NCBI RefSeq assembly: GCF_000517425.1
Contig: NZ_CP006569.1
Location: 1,426,001-1,490,000, forward strand
Direction: 5' to 3'
From: Sodalis praecaptivus
Lineage (GTDB): Bacteria > Pseudomonadota > Gammaproteobacteria > Enterobacterales > Enterobacteriaceae
DNA: 64,000 nucleotides
Each line of letters starts with the position of its first letter. Position 1 is the first letter of the stretch. The position numbers and the translations under genes are program-made. The notes beneath the pieces are model-generated. The model saw only the letters and a list, made by a program, of their open reading frames with translations. It searched no databases and was not told the origin of the DNA. Below are positions 17,812-26,807 of the stretch, piece by piece.

Positions 17812-18723
17812 ATGAATTACATTGATATCGAGAATATTGACCTCAATCTTTTAAGAGTTTTCGAGGCGCTCATCGAAGAGGGAGGAGCGGGCCGGGCAGC
17901 CATCCGCCTGGGTTTAACACAACCCGCAGTGAGCGCCGCTCTCGGGCGATTGAGGCGAATATACGCCGATCCGTTATTTGAACGGACGGGACGGGGGTTG
18001 CGCCCAACGGTGAGAGCAAGGGAACTTGCACCTCTCATTGAAGAAGCCCTGACCCAATGCCGGCAGGCACTGGCATTGAGCACCGTCGGCAAGGAGCGGA
18101 AGGGGCGTACCATGACCGTGGGATTATCGGATGACGGCGAAATAGCCTTTGGCCAAAAAATACTCAGCAGCGTAGAGAAAACGCTTCCGGGACTCCATAT
18201 TATTTTCAGGCAAACTCACAGCGGCCTGGCCCAAGAGATGTTAATGCGCCATCAAATAGACATTTCCCTCACCGCCGGTGGCCTGGCTTCGCATAGGGTA
18301 ATGAGTCAACGCTTAGGTAAAAGGAATTATTTATGTGTGGCAGATAAAAATACCCCCGTACCTGTAACGGTTGAAGACTATGCTCAACGTCCTCATTTGC
18401 TGGTATCCTCCGGCGGTTTTGTCGGTGTGGTCGACGAAGCGTTAAATGCTATAGGCTTTAAAAGAAGTATAAAGGTCTCCACGACGCATTTTGCAGCGGT
18501 GCCTTTTCTATTGCATGAGACAGCGCTGATTACGACTATCCCTTCACATGCGGCGCGAGCGATTGAGAGCAATACGCAGCTGAAAACATTTCCATGTCCC
18601 ATAACCATGCCTTGCTATGAGCTGGAAATAGGGACGAGAATGGGCAGTAAGCATGATAGTGTGTTGCATGCGTTAAAAGCCATTCTCGTTGAGGTATGTG
18701 AAGCGCCAAATGTGTTGACATAA
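17812..18723 (+). CDS. LysR-family transcriptional regulator
   Basis: This 303-residue regulator has an N-terminal winged helix-turn-helix (IDLNLLRVFEALIEEGGAGRAA, then LGLTQPAVSAALGRLRR, residues about 6-65). A LysR substrate-binding domain follows (about 95-290), closest in style to the NodD/SyrM-like group. The ATG at 17812 is chosen because the family starts shortly before the NLL motif; it lacks a strong ribosome-binding site. It lies upstream of the extra PBP1b gene on the same strand, 348 bases away, and could control it. Ligand and targets are unknown. Confidence 0.82.
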   Translation: MNYIDIENIDLNLLRVFEALIEEGGAGRAAIRLGLTQPAVSAALGRLRRIYADPLFERTGRGLRPTVRARELAPLIEEALTQCRQALALSTVGKERKGRTMTVGLSDDGEIAFGQKILSSVEKTLPGLHIIFRQTHSGLAQEMLMRHQIDISLTAGGLASHRVMSQRLGKRNYLCVADKNTPVPVTVEDYAQRPHLLVSSGGFVGVVDEALNAIGFKRSIKVSTTHFAAVPFLLHETALITTIPSHAARAIESNTQLKTFPCPITMPCYELEIGTRMGSKHDSVLHALKAILVEVCEAPNVLT

Positions 18724-19071
18724 ACCTCGTGTGTCTATTTTGCTTATACCAGGGCAAGCTCGCTTCGATTAAATTACTACCGTTACTCTTTATTATCTGC
18801 ACTTGCACGTAGAGTAGCGACTGCAACGATTACGTCAAAAAGGGCAGTTGTGCGGTTTTTTTTTGAATTGACCTTACACCGCGTTGCGATATAAATCAGA
18901 TTTATGGTAGTTATACTGAAATCGGTGTTGATTTATCGCGCTGTTGTTAGTTAGGCTGCTGTGCTTTGACTTAACGGGTCAAATACATGCACGCTATCTT
19001 CTATGTATGATTAGTGCTATGGCGTCATGTAAATAAAATCACTCGGTTCATAATAAGTAAGCAGGCGTAGT
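18724..19071 (+). promoter_or_regulatory. Upstream region of the PBP1b-like gene, with palindrome
   Basis: This AT-rich intergenic region contains the perfect 6-bp inverted repeat TTTGAC-N7-GTCAAA at 18965-18983, about 90 bases before the PBP start. It is a candidate operator, possibly for the adjacent LysR protein, although the classical T-N11-A spacing is not obvious. A run of nine T at about 18858 may end the LysR transcript. Confidence 0.4.
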
Positions 19072-21441
19072 ATGGAAGAATTGAAGGCAACAGAGTCCAT
19101 TGGTAGCAAAAGGAAAAACAATAACAAGAAAAAACAAACGTTTTTCAAAAAAGCTCTATTAGTGCTGACTTGCCTGATGGCGTTAGCACTGATCTACTTG
19201 TTTGACTTAGCCAAGGATATTGATAATAAAATCAATGAAAAAATGCGTTACGGCTTTTGGGATTTGCCCGCCCAAGTCTATGGCAAATCCTATACCTTCA
19301 CCGTCGGCGATAAGCTGAGTCAGGAAAAGCTCACTCGGATTTTGCAGGGAGCCCGCTATCGCAATACTCGCGCCTTACATAGCCCTGGCGATTTTAGCGT
19401 CGAGGGGAACCAGGTCTATATCTATTTACGCCAATTCTCCTATCCCAACGCCATTTCTGAAGAAAAAAAGGTTGAGATGACTTTTGCCGCGGGAACGATA
19501 ACTCAGATCGTTGATGTGGAATTGAATTCGACGCTGGATGAGATGACCATCGAACCCCGGTTAATTGACGTTATTTACTCACCTAGTGATGAACAGAGGA
19601 TATTTTTATCTCTGAAGTACTTCCCTGATGATATGGTAAAGATGCTTATTACCACAGAAGATAAAGATTTTCATCATCATTACGGAGTCAACCCGCTCTC
19701 TGTGGCGAGGGCCTTTTATAACAACATCAGAGCAGGAAGACGGGCGCAAGGCGGTAGCACCATCACCCAGCAGGTTATCAAAAATATGTTTCTATCACAT
19801 GATAGAACAATCAGACGAAAGCTGATAGAAGCATTCATGGCGGTCATTTTAGAACTGAAGTTCAGTAAGAGTAAAATCTTAGAACTTTACCTTAATGAGA
19901 TATACCTTGGACAGAATGGTTCCTACGGCATTTTTGGCTTTCCTCTTGCAAGCATCCATTACTTTGGGCGTCAGGTCAATGAGCTCTCTTTAGAACAGCA
20001 GGCGCTGCTGATAGGGATGGCAAAAGGTGCTTCATTATATAACCCGTGGTCAAAGCCCGCCGTGGCGAAAGCAAGAAGGGATCTGGTTTTGAAACTTGCA
20101 AAAGATAACCGGGTTATCACTCATAAGGACTATGCAGCCTCCATAGCAAAAGAGCTTAATGTGCAAGCAAAGGGCGCCGTATTCACTAAACATCCTGCGT
20201 TTATGAAAATGCTAAAAGAGGAAATCAGGCACAGTAACGCTATCGCCATGAGTGATTTATCAGGTGCCAAAATCTTTTCTACCCTAGACCCCGTATCACA
20301 AGAGGATGCAGAGCAGGTTATTTTGACAATGATGCCCATGCTTGAGAAAAAAACAGGTATTGAAGATCTGCAATCCGCTATGCTTGTTGTCGATAGAAAG
20401 AAAGGTCATCTTTTGGCCGTTATTGGCGACAAGAATGTTGACTACAATGGTTTCAATCGCGCATCAGATAGTAAGCGTCAGGTCGGCTCTCTCATTAAAC
20501 CAGCCGTGTATCTGGCGGCGTTGAGTCATCCGCACTATTTTGGCCTAAATACCCTCGTTGAGGATGAGCCAATCAACGTCGATCTGGGTCAAAAAAAATC
20601 CTGGTCACCGAGAAACCCGACAAGAACTTATCAAGGGAGCGTGATGTTAATGGATGCGCTCGCTCACTCTATCAATGTTGCAACTGTCAATATTGGCATG
20701 TCAGTTGGTATTGATAAAGTAGCGGAAACCTTACGCCTTATTGGGATACCCGAACCAAGAATACAAAAAAATCCTTCTATGTTGTTAGGTACCTTGGACA
20801 TGGCGCCAGTGGAGCTGACAGAGGCTATACAGACGATCGCTAATCTTGGTAAGCATACCGGTATCCATAGTTTACTTTCCATCCAAGATAAAGACGGCGA
20901 GGTGATTTATCAAAGAACCGAAAACACTGAACAAGTCGTCCCGCAACAGGCAGCGTGGCTGACACTGTATGCGATGCAAGAGTCGGTGCGTGCGGGCACT
21001 TCAAGGAAATTAGGCACAGGGTTTAAAAATGATGATCTTGCAGGTAAAACGGGATCCTCAAGTGGCTTACGCGATAGCTGGTTTAGCGGTATCGATGACA
21101 ATAAAGTGGTGCTGACATGGATAGGTCGGGATAACAACCAAACAACGAAACTTTGGGGAGCCAGTGGCTCGTTAGTCTTGACTAAAGAATTCCTCAAAAT
21201 CAATGGCGTCAAGAAGTTACAGATGACTAACCCTGAAGATATTTACCTGGTCGATGTGAGTTCTCGTGGTGATATTTTATGCAACAGCGAGGCTTTAGCC
21301 CAGCAAGAATCGGCCAGTTCCAAACGCCAAATCCCCATATGGGGGAAAGACATGACGACGATATGCCATACCCTGCCGCAATTTCTTCCTGTATCTACCA
21401 ATAAGGCATACGCTCATGAAGTGTTGGACTCCCTTTTTTAG
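19072..21441 (+). CDS. Bifunctional penicillin-binding protein, PBP1b-like paralogue
   Basis: This 789-residue class A PBP has the full PBP1b architecture: a basic cytoplasmic tail (lysine- and asparagine-rich, residues 1-27), one TM helix (28-46) and a UB2H-like domain (about 60-165). The GT51 glycosyltransferase follows, with Glu196 in TTEDKDF, GGSTITQQ at 227-234 and Glu276. The transpeptidase has SLIK with Ser473, SIN at 533-535 and KTG at 659-661. All catalytic motifs are intact. It polymerises and cross-links peptidoglycan. It is not at the mrcB locus and lies in AT-rich accessory DNA, so it is probably an additional copy. Role unknown. Confidence 0.9.
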   Translation: MEELKATESIGSKRKNNNKKKQTFFKKALLVLTCLMALALIYLFDLAKDIDNKINEKMRYGFWDLPAQVYGKSYTFTVGDKLSQEKLTRILQGARYRNTRALHSPGDFSVEGNQVYIYLRQFSYPNAISEEKKVEMTFAAGTITQIVDVELNSTLDEMTIEPRLIDVIYSPSDEQRIFLSLKYFPDDMVKMLITTEDKDFHHHYGVNPLSVARAFYNNIRAGRRAQGGSTITQQVIKNMFLSHDRTIRRKLIEAFMAVILELKFSKSKILELYLNEIYLGQNGSYGIFGFPLASIHYFGRQVNELSLEQQALLIGMAKGASLYNPWSKPAVAKARRDLVLKLAKDNRVITHKDYAASIAKELNVQAKGAVFTKHPAFMKMLKEEIRHSNAIAMSDLSGAKIFSTLDPVSQEDAEQVILTMMPMLEKKTGIEDLQSAMLVVDRKKGHLLAVIGDKNVDYNGFNRASDSKRQVGSLIKPAVYLAALSHPHYFGLNTLVEDEPINVDLGQKKSWSPRNPTRTYQGSVMLMDALAHSINVATVNIGMSVGIDKVAETLRLIGIPEPRIQKNPSMLLGTLDMAPVELTEAIQTIANLGKHTGIHSLLSIQDKDGEVIYQRTENTEQVVPQQAAWLTLYAMQESVRAGTSRKLGTGFKNDDLAGKTGSSSGLRDSWFSGIDDNKVVLTWIGRDNNQTTKLWGASGSLVLTKEFLKINGVKKLQMTNPEDIYLVDVSSRGDILCNSEALAQQESASSKRQIPIWGKDMTTICHTLPQFLPVSTNKAYAHEVLDSLF

Positions 21442-21738
21442 AGCGAGAGCTTATTAAGCTGTTGTGTTGGACGAGAGAGGCGCCTGGAGGGGCTATTGCA
21501 ACCACAGGCTTACTGATATTGATAAGCGCCCCAGCGGGGAGGGGTATTGAGGCATAAAAGAGGGCTCATTGTTCTCATTGTCTCGTGCTCACATTGGCCA
21601 AGCTAAAAAGTTGTAAGTGCTACCTAATAGTGACTTATCTCGACGTGTGTGAAACGGGAAGTGATATTTCCCTTGCTGAAAACTACAGTTAGGTATGCAT
21701 GTGCAGTCTTGCGGTGCAGAAATAGGTTCTGAATAAGG

Positions 21739-22091
21739 GCGCAGGGCGTCGCGTCGAATGCGCAGGTTAGCGCCAGTGCCGCAAGGTATTGCATTCGCTC
21801 AGGTTGCCGCATTGTCAGTGCCGGCATGAGAGCAGGGGCAGTGCGGGCGGTTGACTCACGGCCCCGCCTGTACTCTGCAAAGTCGCAATAACTGGAGTAA
21901 ATGAGCGCTATGTGATGCGCCAGCGACTGCTACGCGAACGGCCAGCGCTAAACTATCTGGATAGGTTAATAGTTTGCTAGACGGAGAGTCAGTTAGAAAA
22001 TGAACTGCTGGGAGGACATGCTGCGCATATCGGTGGGATCGCATACATCATCTACGACGCGAGGATAAAGAAACTTGATGCTAATCCGTGC
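21739..22091 (+). pseudogene. Degenerate UmuD-like gene (copy A)
   Basis: Read on the plus strand, AQGVASNAQVSASAARY and later ERYVMRQRLLRERPALNYLDR align with the UmuD-like product of 23013-23429 (QGVDLNGLVSASAAAYY; GRYVMRQLLLRKLPALQHLDR). The alignment continues to KKLDANPC against HELDIDPC. Several stops (for example the TAG after DRLIVC) and at least one frame change interrupt it. It is a decayed duplicate in the 3' flank of the PBP gene. The 21442-21738 stretch before it holds no gene. Confidence 0.8.
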
Positions 22092-22152
22092 AATAAGGAA
22101 TTAGCCCGCTTAAAAATGGCGGGCTAACGGTGCATTAACTTTTTCATGGGCA

Positions 22153-22866
22153 TTACCAACAAAAGTTTACGCCTTCTCTAAGGAGTTTTTTTGGTACGTA
22201 TTTATCTAAACCTACATTATGGCAATACTCTATTAGGCCATGTATGGAATTCACGTCAATTTTTTCATAAATCCTTAGTAATCTATTCTCTACCGTTCTA
22301 TGAGAAAGAAATAATTTGGTTGCTATTTCTTTAGCCGGCATGCGTTGTACAGCGAAAAATATTATCTCAAGCTCTCTCTCGGTAAAGATGTCAACAGGGG
22401 GGGTAAGCGTAATCACTGATGGCTTCATGTTTGAAAAGAAATCAAACACTGAAACAAAATTAAGTTTTTTTGCATAGTAGATAGTGCCTAATACTTCACC
22501 ACAAGTATTGTATAAAGGAAATTTTGGACAAAAGTAGGGTTCCAACGTAGGGATCTTGCCATAATGACTGCAAGAGATAATTTCCGCGACACTCTTATCC
22601 TCTTCAGCCTTTCTATCCTGCGCCTTAAATTCCTCACTGAATTCAGACCATTTGCATGGAAATTCTTCATCCTTTTTATCTTCAAAGTTAAAACCTGACG
22701 GGATTGATAGGAAATCTTGGCAAGCCTCATTCATATAAACATGCTTTGATTCCGTGTCTTTTATGTTCCAGGGTAACGTTGACTTTTCAAGAAATGATAT
22801 TATAGGTAGCTTGCTAAGTGATTCGAGCCTAAATGTCTTGGCTGAGGCCGTGATTTTATCGTCCAT
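22153..22866 (-). CDS. PAS4-LuxR solo transcriptional regulator, paralogue 2
   Basis: This 237-residue paralogue of 14696-15409 and 25947-26642 has the same layout: a PAS-like sensor (about 15-150, with WNIKD, YMNEACQDF and CKWSEF) and a LuxR helix-turn-helix (about 165-225, AKEIATKLFLSHRTVENRLLRIYEK in part). It ends YVPKKLLREGVNFCW, identical to paralogue 3 in its last 15 residues. AAGGAGATGACCCT precedes the ATG. The upstream 150 bases resemble those of paralogue 3. It lies between two UmuD-like copies. AT-rich codon use sets it apart from core genes. Confidence 0.87.
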   Translation of the reverse strand: MDDKITASAKTFRLESLSKLPIISFLEKSTLPWNIKDTESKHVYMNEACQDFLSIPSGFNFEDKKDEEFPCKWSEFSEEFKAQDRKAEEDKSVAEIISCSHYGKIPTLEPYFCPKFPLYNTCGEVLGTIYYAKKLNFVSVFDFFSNMKPSVITLTPPVDIFTERELEIIFFAVQRMPAKEIATKLFLSHRTVENRLLRIYEKIDVNSIHGLIEYCHNVGLDKYVPKKLLREGVNFCW

Positions 22867-22913
22867 AGGGTCATCTCCTTTAACTACTCCGTTGAGTTTG
22901 AACAGCCAAGAGT

Positions 22914-23002
22914 AAAAGTCACATATTTAAGCACATGGGGAAAGAGTACATTTCCCCACTAATACAGGATGTTGATGTCAGATTATCAAGCTAAAAATTA
23001 TC
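22914..23002 (-). repeat. Upstream block shared with PAS4-LuxR paralogue 3
   Basis: The 22941-23002 block begins AAAGAGTACATTTCCCC and ends ATTATCAAGCTAAAAATTATC. It recurs with few changes at 26714-26775, at a similar distance ahead of paralogue 3. Nearer the gene, CCAAGAGTAAAAGTCACAT (about 22905-22923) parallels CCAAGAGTTAGGATTACAT at 26679-26697. This suggests duplication of the regulator with its promoter. The block may carry a shared regulatory site. Confidence 0.7.
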
Positions 23003-23012
23003 GTGGAAAGTT

Positions 23013-23429
23013 TTGGGACCCAGCTGGCTTGTGTGCCGGGGTGGGCTTACAGTTATGCGTGAAATGATGGAGCAGGGGGTTGATCTCAACGGGCTAGTCA
23101 GCGCCAGCGCTGCTGCTTACTACATGGGAGCGGGTGGCAGCTCTATCAATGCGGCCATCCGAGAAGGGGCGCTGTTGGTGGTTGATTGCTCTTTAACGCC
23201 GGTTTACGGCAGCATAGTGATAGCTGCTGTATATGGGCGCTACGTGATGCGCCAACTGCTACTGCGGAAGTTGCCGGCGCTGCAACACTTAGACAGGCTA
23301 AATGATTTGATAGACGCGGAATCATTAGAGAATGCGCAACAGGACGGAGATGCAGCAATTTTTGGCGTGATCATGTATATCATCAACGAGGCACAGACCC
23401 ACGAGCTTGATATTGATCCTTGCATTTAA
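23013..23429 (+). pseudogene. UmuD-like gene remnant (copy B), open frame but lacking the catalytic lysine
   Basis: The 138-codon frame has UmuD/MucA-like S24 peptidase features: EQGVDLNGL, then ASAAAYYMGAGGSSINAAI, then GALLVVDCSLTPVYGSIVIAAV. Aligned to UmuD, the catalytic serine of GDSM is kept (GSS), but the catalytic lysine of FTVKKL is Arg (YVMRQL). The start is weak (TTG at 23013, or ATG at 23055), and the N-terminal cleavage region of UmuD is missing. No umuC follows. It is probably inactive as a self-cleaving protease. Domain length beyond the S24 fold (about 40 extra residues) is unusual. Confidence 0.6.
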
Positions 23430-23452
23430 GACAAAAAATCTATAAAAAACTA

Positions 23453-23994
23453 TTAACTGGTACATCGTGAAAAGGTCAAGCGTAGCGCGGCACCTATTGC
23501 TTCGGGTTTACTATCGATAGGAATGGTAATGTTATCAGCATCAGTAAAACCATCGCCATTCCAGTAGTCAAGTTTGACATGATGCGTTGGCATCATGATA
23601 ATATTTTCATTTGTGGCTTCAATACTGCAATAATGCAGGTTTTTATAAATTTGTTTTTCGTTTTTGTAATTAAACTTAGACATAAGCATAGTGACCCATT
23701 CTAAGTAATTTTTTTTCATAATTGATTTGTCATATAACTCTTTGTCATATAAGGTATCTGGGTGTACCCAAACATCGTCACGCGGCTCAGGCAACACAAG
23801 ACGACTGTAAGATAAAGCATCAACGATGCATTTCCCTAATTCCAAATTGGTATCGTCTAGAGATTTGATATGTTGGCTTCCATTTGGATCGCGCCTACTT
23901 GTTCTGTATCCTGAAAAGGTTTCAATACAAATAAAATCAGCGTTTTTAAGCGCGCGTGCCCAAGATTTTTTTTAAAACTGATGTCTTCAACCAT
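23453..23994 (-). pseudogene. CdiI-type immunity gene, frame broken at an A8 tract
   Basis: Downstream of the toxin, ATG at 23994 opens MVEDISFKK and then hits a run of eight A (23966-23973 region). One extra A would continue in frame as SWARALKNADFICIETFSGY, then RTSRRDPNGSQHIKSLDD, into the 130-codon open part at 23453-23845. The joined product of about 180 residues resembles immunity proteins paired with CdiA-CT nucleases. As written, only the C-terminal part has an open frame, from ATG at 23845. Slippage at A8 could restore it. Confidence 0.65.
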
Positions 23995-23995
23995 A

Positions 23996-25726
23996 TCATT
24001 TAACCTTCACTATTGTCACTTTAACCCCGTTATTAGCACCGTATTGAATTGCTTTGTCAATCTGCTCCCATTGCAACTCATTAGTTTTCTCAGGAATGGC
24101 TACCATAACTTCACGTGATGTTATCTGGTTTTTATTGAATTGAATATCATTTTTTGCATCAATTGGAATTTTATTGTATCATCAATGTTATTCTTGATTG
24201 AACTGTATATCCTCTTCGGATCGTTAATCTTGCTGTTTGACAAGGTATTTAAGGTCTTAACACTAACCGCCGAGCCGGTAGCTTCATCAAAATAATCAAA
24301 TGTCTTAAACGTATCAGGTGTACGGGTGCTTTTAGAAAAATACTTGTTACCAACAAATTTCTCAAATGGATCACCTTGATCAAACTTGATGTTCCCTCCC
24401 CATTTCATGCTTATTTCTTCAATCTTAACGGTTGGGTATTGCGAAGACCAATGGGTGGACTTTTTCAGTATATTTTCACTTAGATTGATGCCAGCCTCTA
24501 TAGCCTTGCTTCCAGCTTTTACCGCACTCGTACCACCCATGACGATGCTTGCTAGGTCTACTATGGGTGTCGCGCCCTCCAATCCCGCTTTAAAAAAACC
24601 TGCTGCGGTGCCCTGTTCTTGTGCTGTCGACATAGCGTCAAAATGTGAACGCCATGACTCCTTATAGGATTCAGCGATGTTTCCCAATATGTTGCCGCTA
24701 TTAGCCAAATCCTTTAGCGCCTTCAGTGTGTTTTCATAATCCATACCGGCTTTGACTATGCTATCAACGGCGTTGTATAACGACACAGGAATGCTGGCAA
24801 GCATGCCACCGGCATAAGCCATGATTCGCATGGTTTCAATTGATGCCCAATGGGTTTGTGTTGCTATCTGTTGAGAAAGGGTAGGCGCGCTCGCCAATTC
24901 TTTTGCTTTCAAAGACAGTTGTGATGTACTGAGAAAGCGAAATTTATCTGACAATGAGTCCGTGGTTAATACAGGCTCAACGTTTTTGTTTGCAACAACA
25001 TTTTGGGACATGAGCAAAGCCCTACGCGTTTCCTCATGCGCTTTGTCTTGACGTTCTTGGCGCACACGTGCCAACTTATTTTTGGCCGCATCATAAATAA
25101 AACGCGCCCTGTCCCGCTGCATAAGGCGATCATGGTAGATAATCTCGCTATTGGTTAAATCATCAATGGCGCGGGTCATTCTCGCTTCATCAATATGCTG
25201 CAACAGGCATAGCGAATGTTTATTCTCTTGATTAACGTGGATTTGATGCTTCCAGTGCTTCACGTCATGCTCAGCTTCGTGCGTAAGTACCGTGGCATGA
25301 TTTAGCCAAAGGTGGGCCGCATGCTCAGGATCGTGAAGCATGGTCAATATCGATACATTGCGCGATGATCTGTTGGGAGAAAGGATGGGTTTTGCCCTGC
25401 TCGTCAAGTCGATTAATTTCCGCTACTTTCCGATTGTGTGCCGCAGTTTCTTGAGCGCGCACAGCCTTTTCGGCGGACTTGCGACGTTCACTCTCCCGCT
25501 GTTTTTCTCTTTGCTGTGCTTCTTTTAGGATCGCTGAGTGTATACGATGAGAATTATGATGAGGTATATTATGCACTGAATGAAATCGCGGAAAAGGCCG
25601 CCTAGAAACAACGTTATTCGTATAATGAGCAATGCAATGACCTGGCTCAGACCCATAGAAATTAGGAGCGCAAGTCCTCGTCAACCCGTTGCCAAGATAA
25701 GTAGAACTGCCGGGGAAATTATTCAT
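23996..25726 (-). pseudogene. Polymorphic toxin with CdiA-CT-type nuclease domain, two frame breaks
   Basis: Three consecutive frames form one toxin. The first (25726-25325) is an N-terminal region with a glutamate/arginine coiled coil (about residues 68-110). The second (25341-24121) has more coiled coil, an alanine/glycine-rich pretoxin segment (TPIVDLASIVMGG) and the start of the nuclease domain (FKTFDYFDEATGSAVSVKT, then IYSSIKNNID). The third (about 24175-23996) is the nuclease end (REVMVAIPEKTNELQWEQID, then AIQYGANNGVKVTIVKVK). Together they match the tRNase-type CdiA C-terminal domain. The immunity gene overlaps its end. No secretion domain is recognised, so delivery is unknown. Confidence 0.7.
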
Positions 25727-25946
25727 GATTCAATCACGAAGTAATTATAAGTTAAAGATTACCAGTTATTATTATTTATTTTGGCTCTTCAGCATTAAAC
25801 AGTAACTCAAGAATTGGCTAATACACGGAAATGTCTTATTAATCTTATCAATAATCGTTCGTGATTGATGAGTCTAATGAAAAGGTAACAGATTTACGAA
25901 ATAAGTGTGTTTATGTATGGTGGATAAACAGTGCATTAATGTTTTT

Positions 25947-26642
25947 TTACCAGCAAAAATTAACGCCTTCTCTGAGGAGTTTTTTCGGTACGTAATTATT
26001 CAATCCGACATTATGACAATATTCAATTAGACTCTTTATCGAGTTTGCGCCGGCTTTTTCATATATCTTCAATAGTCTATTCTCAACCGTTCTATGAGAA
26101 ATACATAGCATAGGTGCAATCTCTTTAGCGGGTATTTTTTGAATGGCATAGAAAATTATATCAAGCTCTCTTGCGGTGAAAATGTCCACTGGAGGATTAA
26201 AGGTTATTACCGACGGCTTGAGACTTTTGAAAAAATCAAAAACTGATATAAATGTGAATTTTCTGGCAAAAAATATAGTGCCGCTAGCATTTCCATCATC
26301 GCCATAAATGGGGAATTTGATACAGTACCACGGCTCTAGAACTGAATTGCGCGTATAGTAAGAGGTAGATATTATCTCGGCTCCTGACTTCATCGTTTCA
26401 GCTTTTCGGTCATGAGCTTTGTACTCTGCGGCCAATTCAGACCACGGGCATGGAAAATCCTCATCATACCTTCCTTCATAATCAAAATTATTAGGAACGT
26501 TATGAAAATCCTTAGATGCCTGGTTCATATATACAAAGCTGGATTTGTTGCACTTTATCCCCATTGCAGCATTTGAATGTTCCATGAAATTGAGCAGGGG
26601 TATTCCTGTAAGCAGGTTTGATTTTATAGTAAGGTCATCCAT
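25947..26642 (-). CDS. PAS4-LuxR solo transcriptional regulator, paralogue 3
   Basis: This 231-residue regulator has a PAS-like domain (about 10-145; MGIKC, YMNQASKDF, CPWSELAAEY) and a LuxR helix-turn-helix (about 160-220; AKEIAPMLCISHRTVENRLLKIYEK in part). It is closer to paralogue 2 than to paralogue 1. It lies 220 bases upstream of the toxin gene on the same strand and could control it. The upstream block at 26714-26775 is shared with paralogue 2. AT-rich codon use again suggests foreign origin or relaxed selection. Confidence 0.87.
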   Translation of the reverse strand: MDDLTIKSNLLTGIPLLNFMEHSNAAMGIKCNKSSFVYMNQASKDFHNVPNNFDYEGRYDEDFPCPWSELAAEYKAHDRKAETMKSGAEIISTSYYTRNSVLEPWYCIKFPIYGDDGNASGTIFFARKFTFISVFDFFKSLKPSVITFNPPVDIFTARELDIIFYAIQKIPAKEIAPMLCISHRTVENRLLKIYEKAGANSIKSLIEYCHNVGLNNYVPKKLLREGVNFCW

Positions 26643-26713
26643 AATAATTCTCCGTTTAACAAAATTAGAGAGAAAAATCCAAGAGTTAGGATTACATTAT
26701 TTTTTATTCAAGT

Positions 26714-26775
26714 AAAGAGTACATTCCCCCATTAATACAGGAAGTGAATACCTAATTATCAAGCTTAAAATTATC
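26714..26775 (-). repeat. Second copy of the block shared with PAS4-LuxR paralogue 2
   Basis: The sequence begins AAAGAGTACATTCCCCC and ends ATTATCAAGCTTAAAATTATC. It pairs with 22941-23002 and sits about 70-130 bases upstream of the paralogue 3 start, as the other copy does for paralogue 2. Confidence 0.7.
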
Positions 26776-26807
26776 TCTAAATCTGTGGTATTGATTTTAT
26801 TTGTCTA

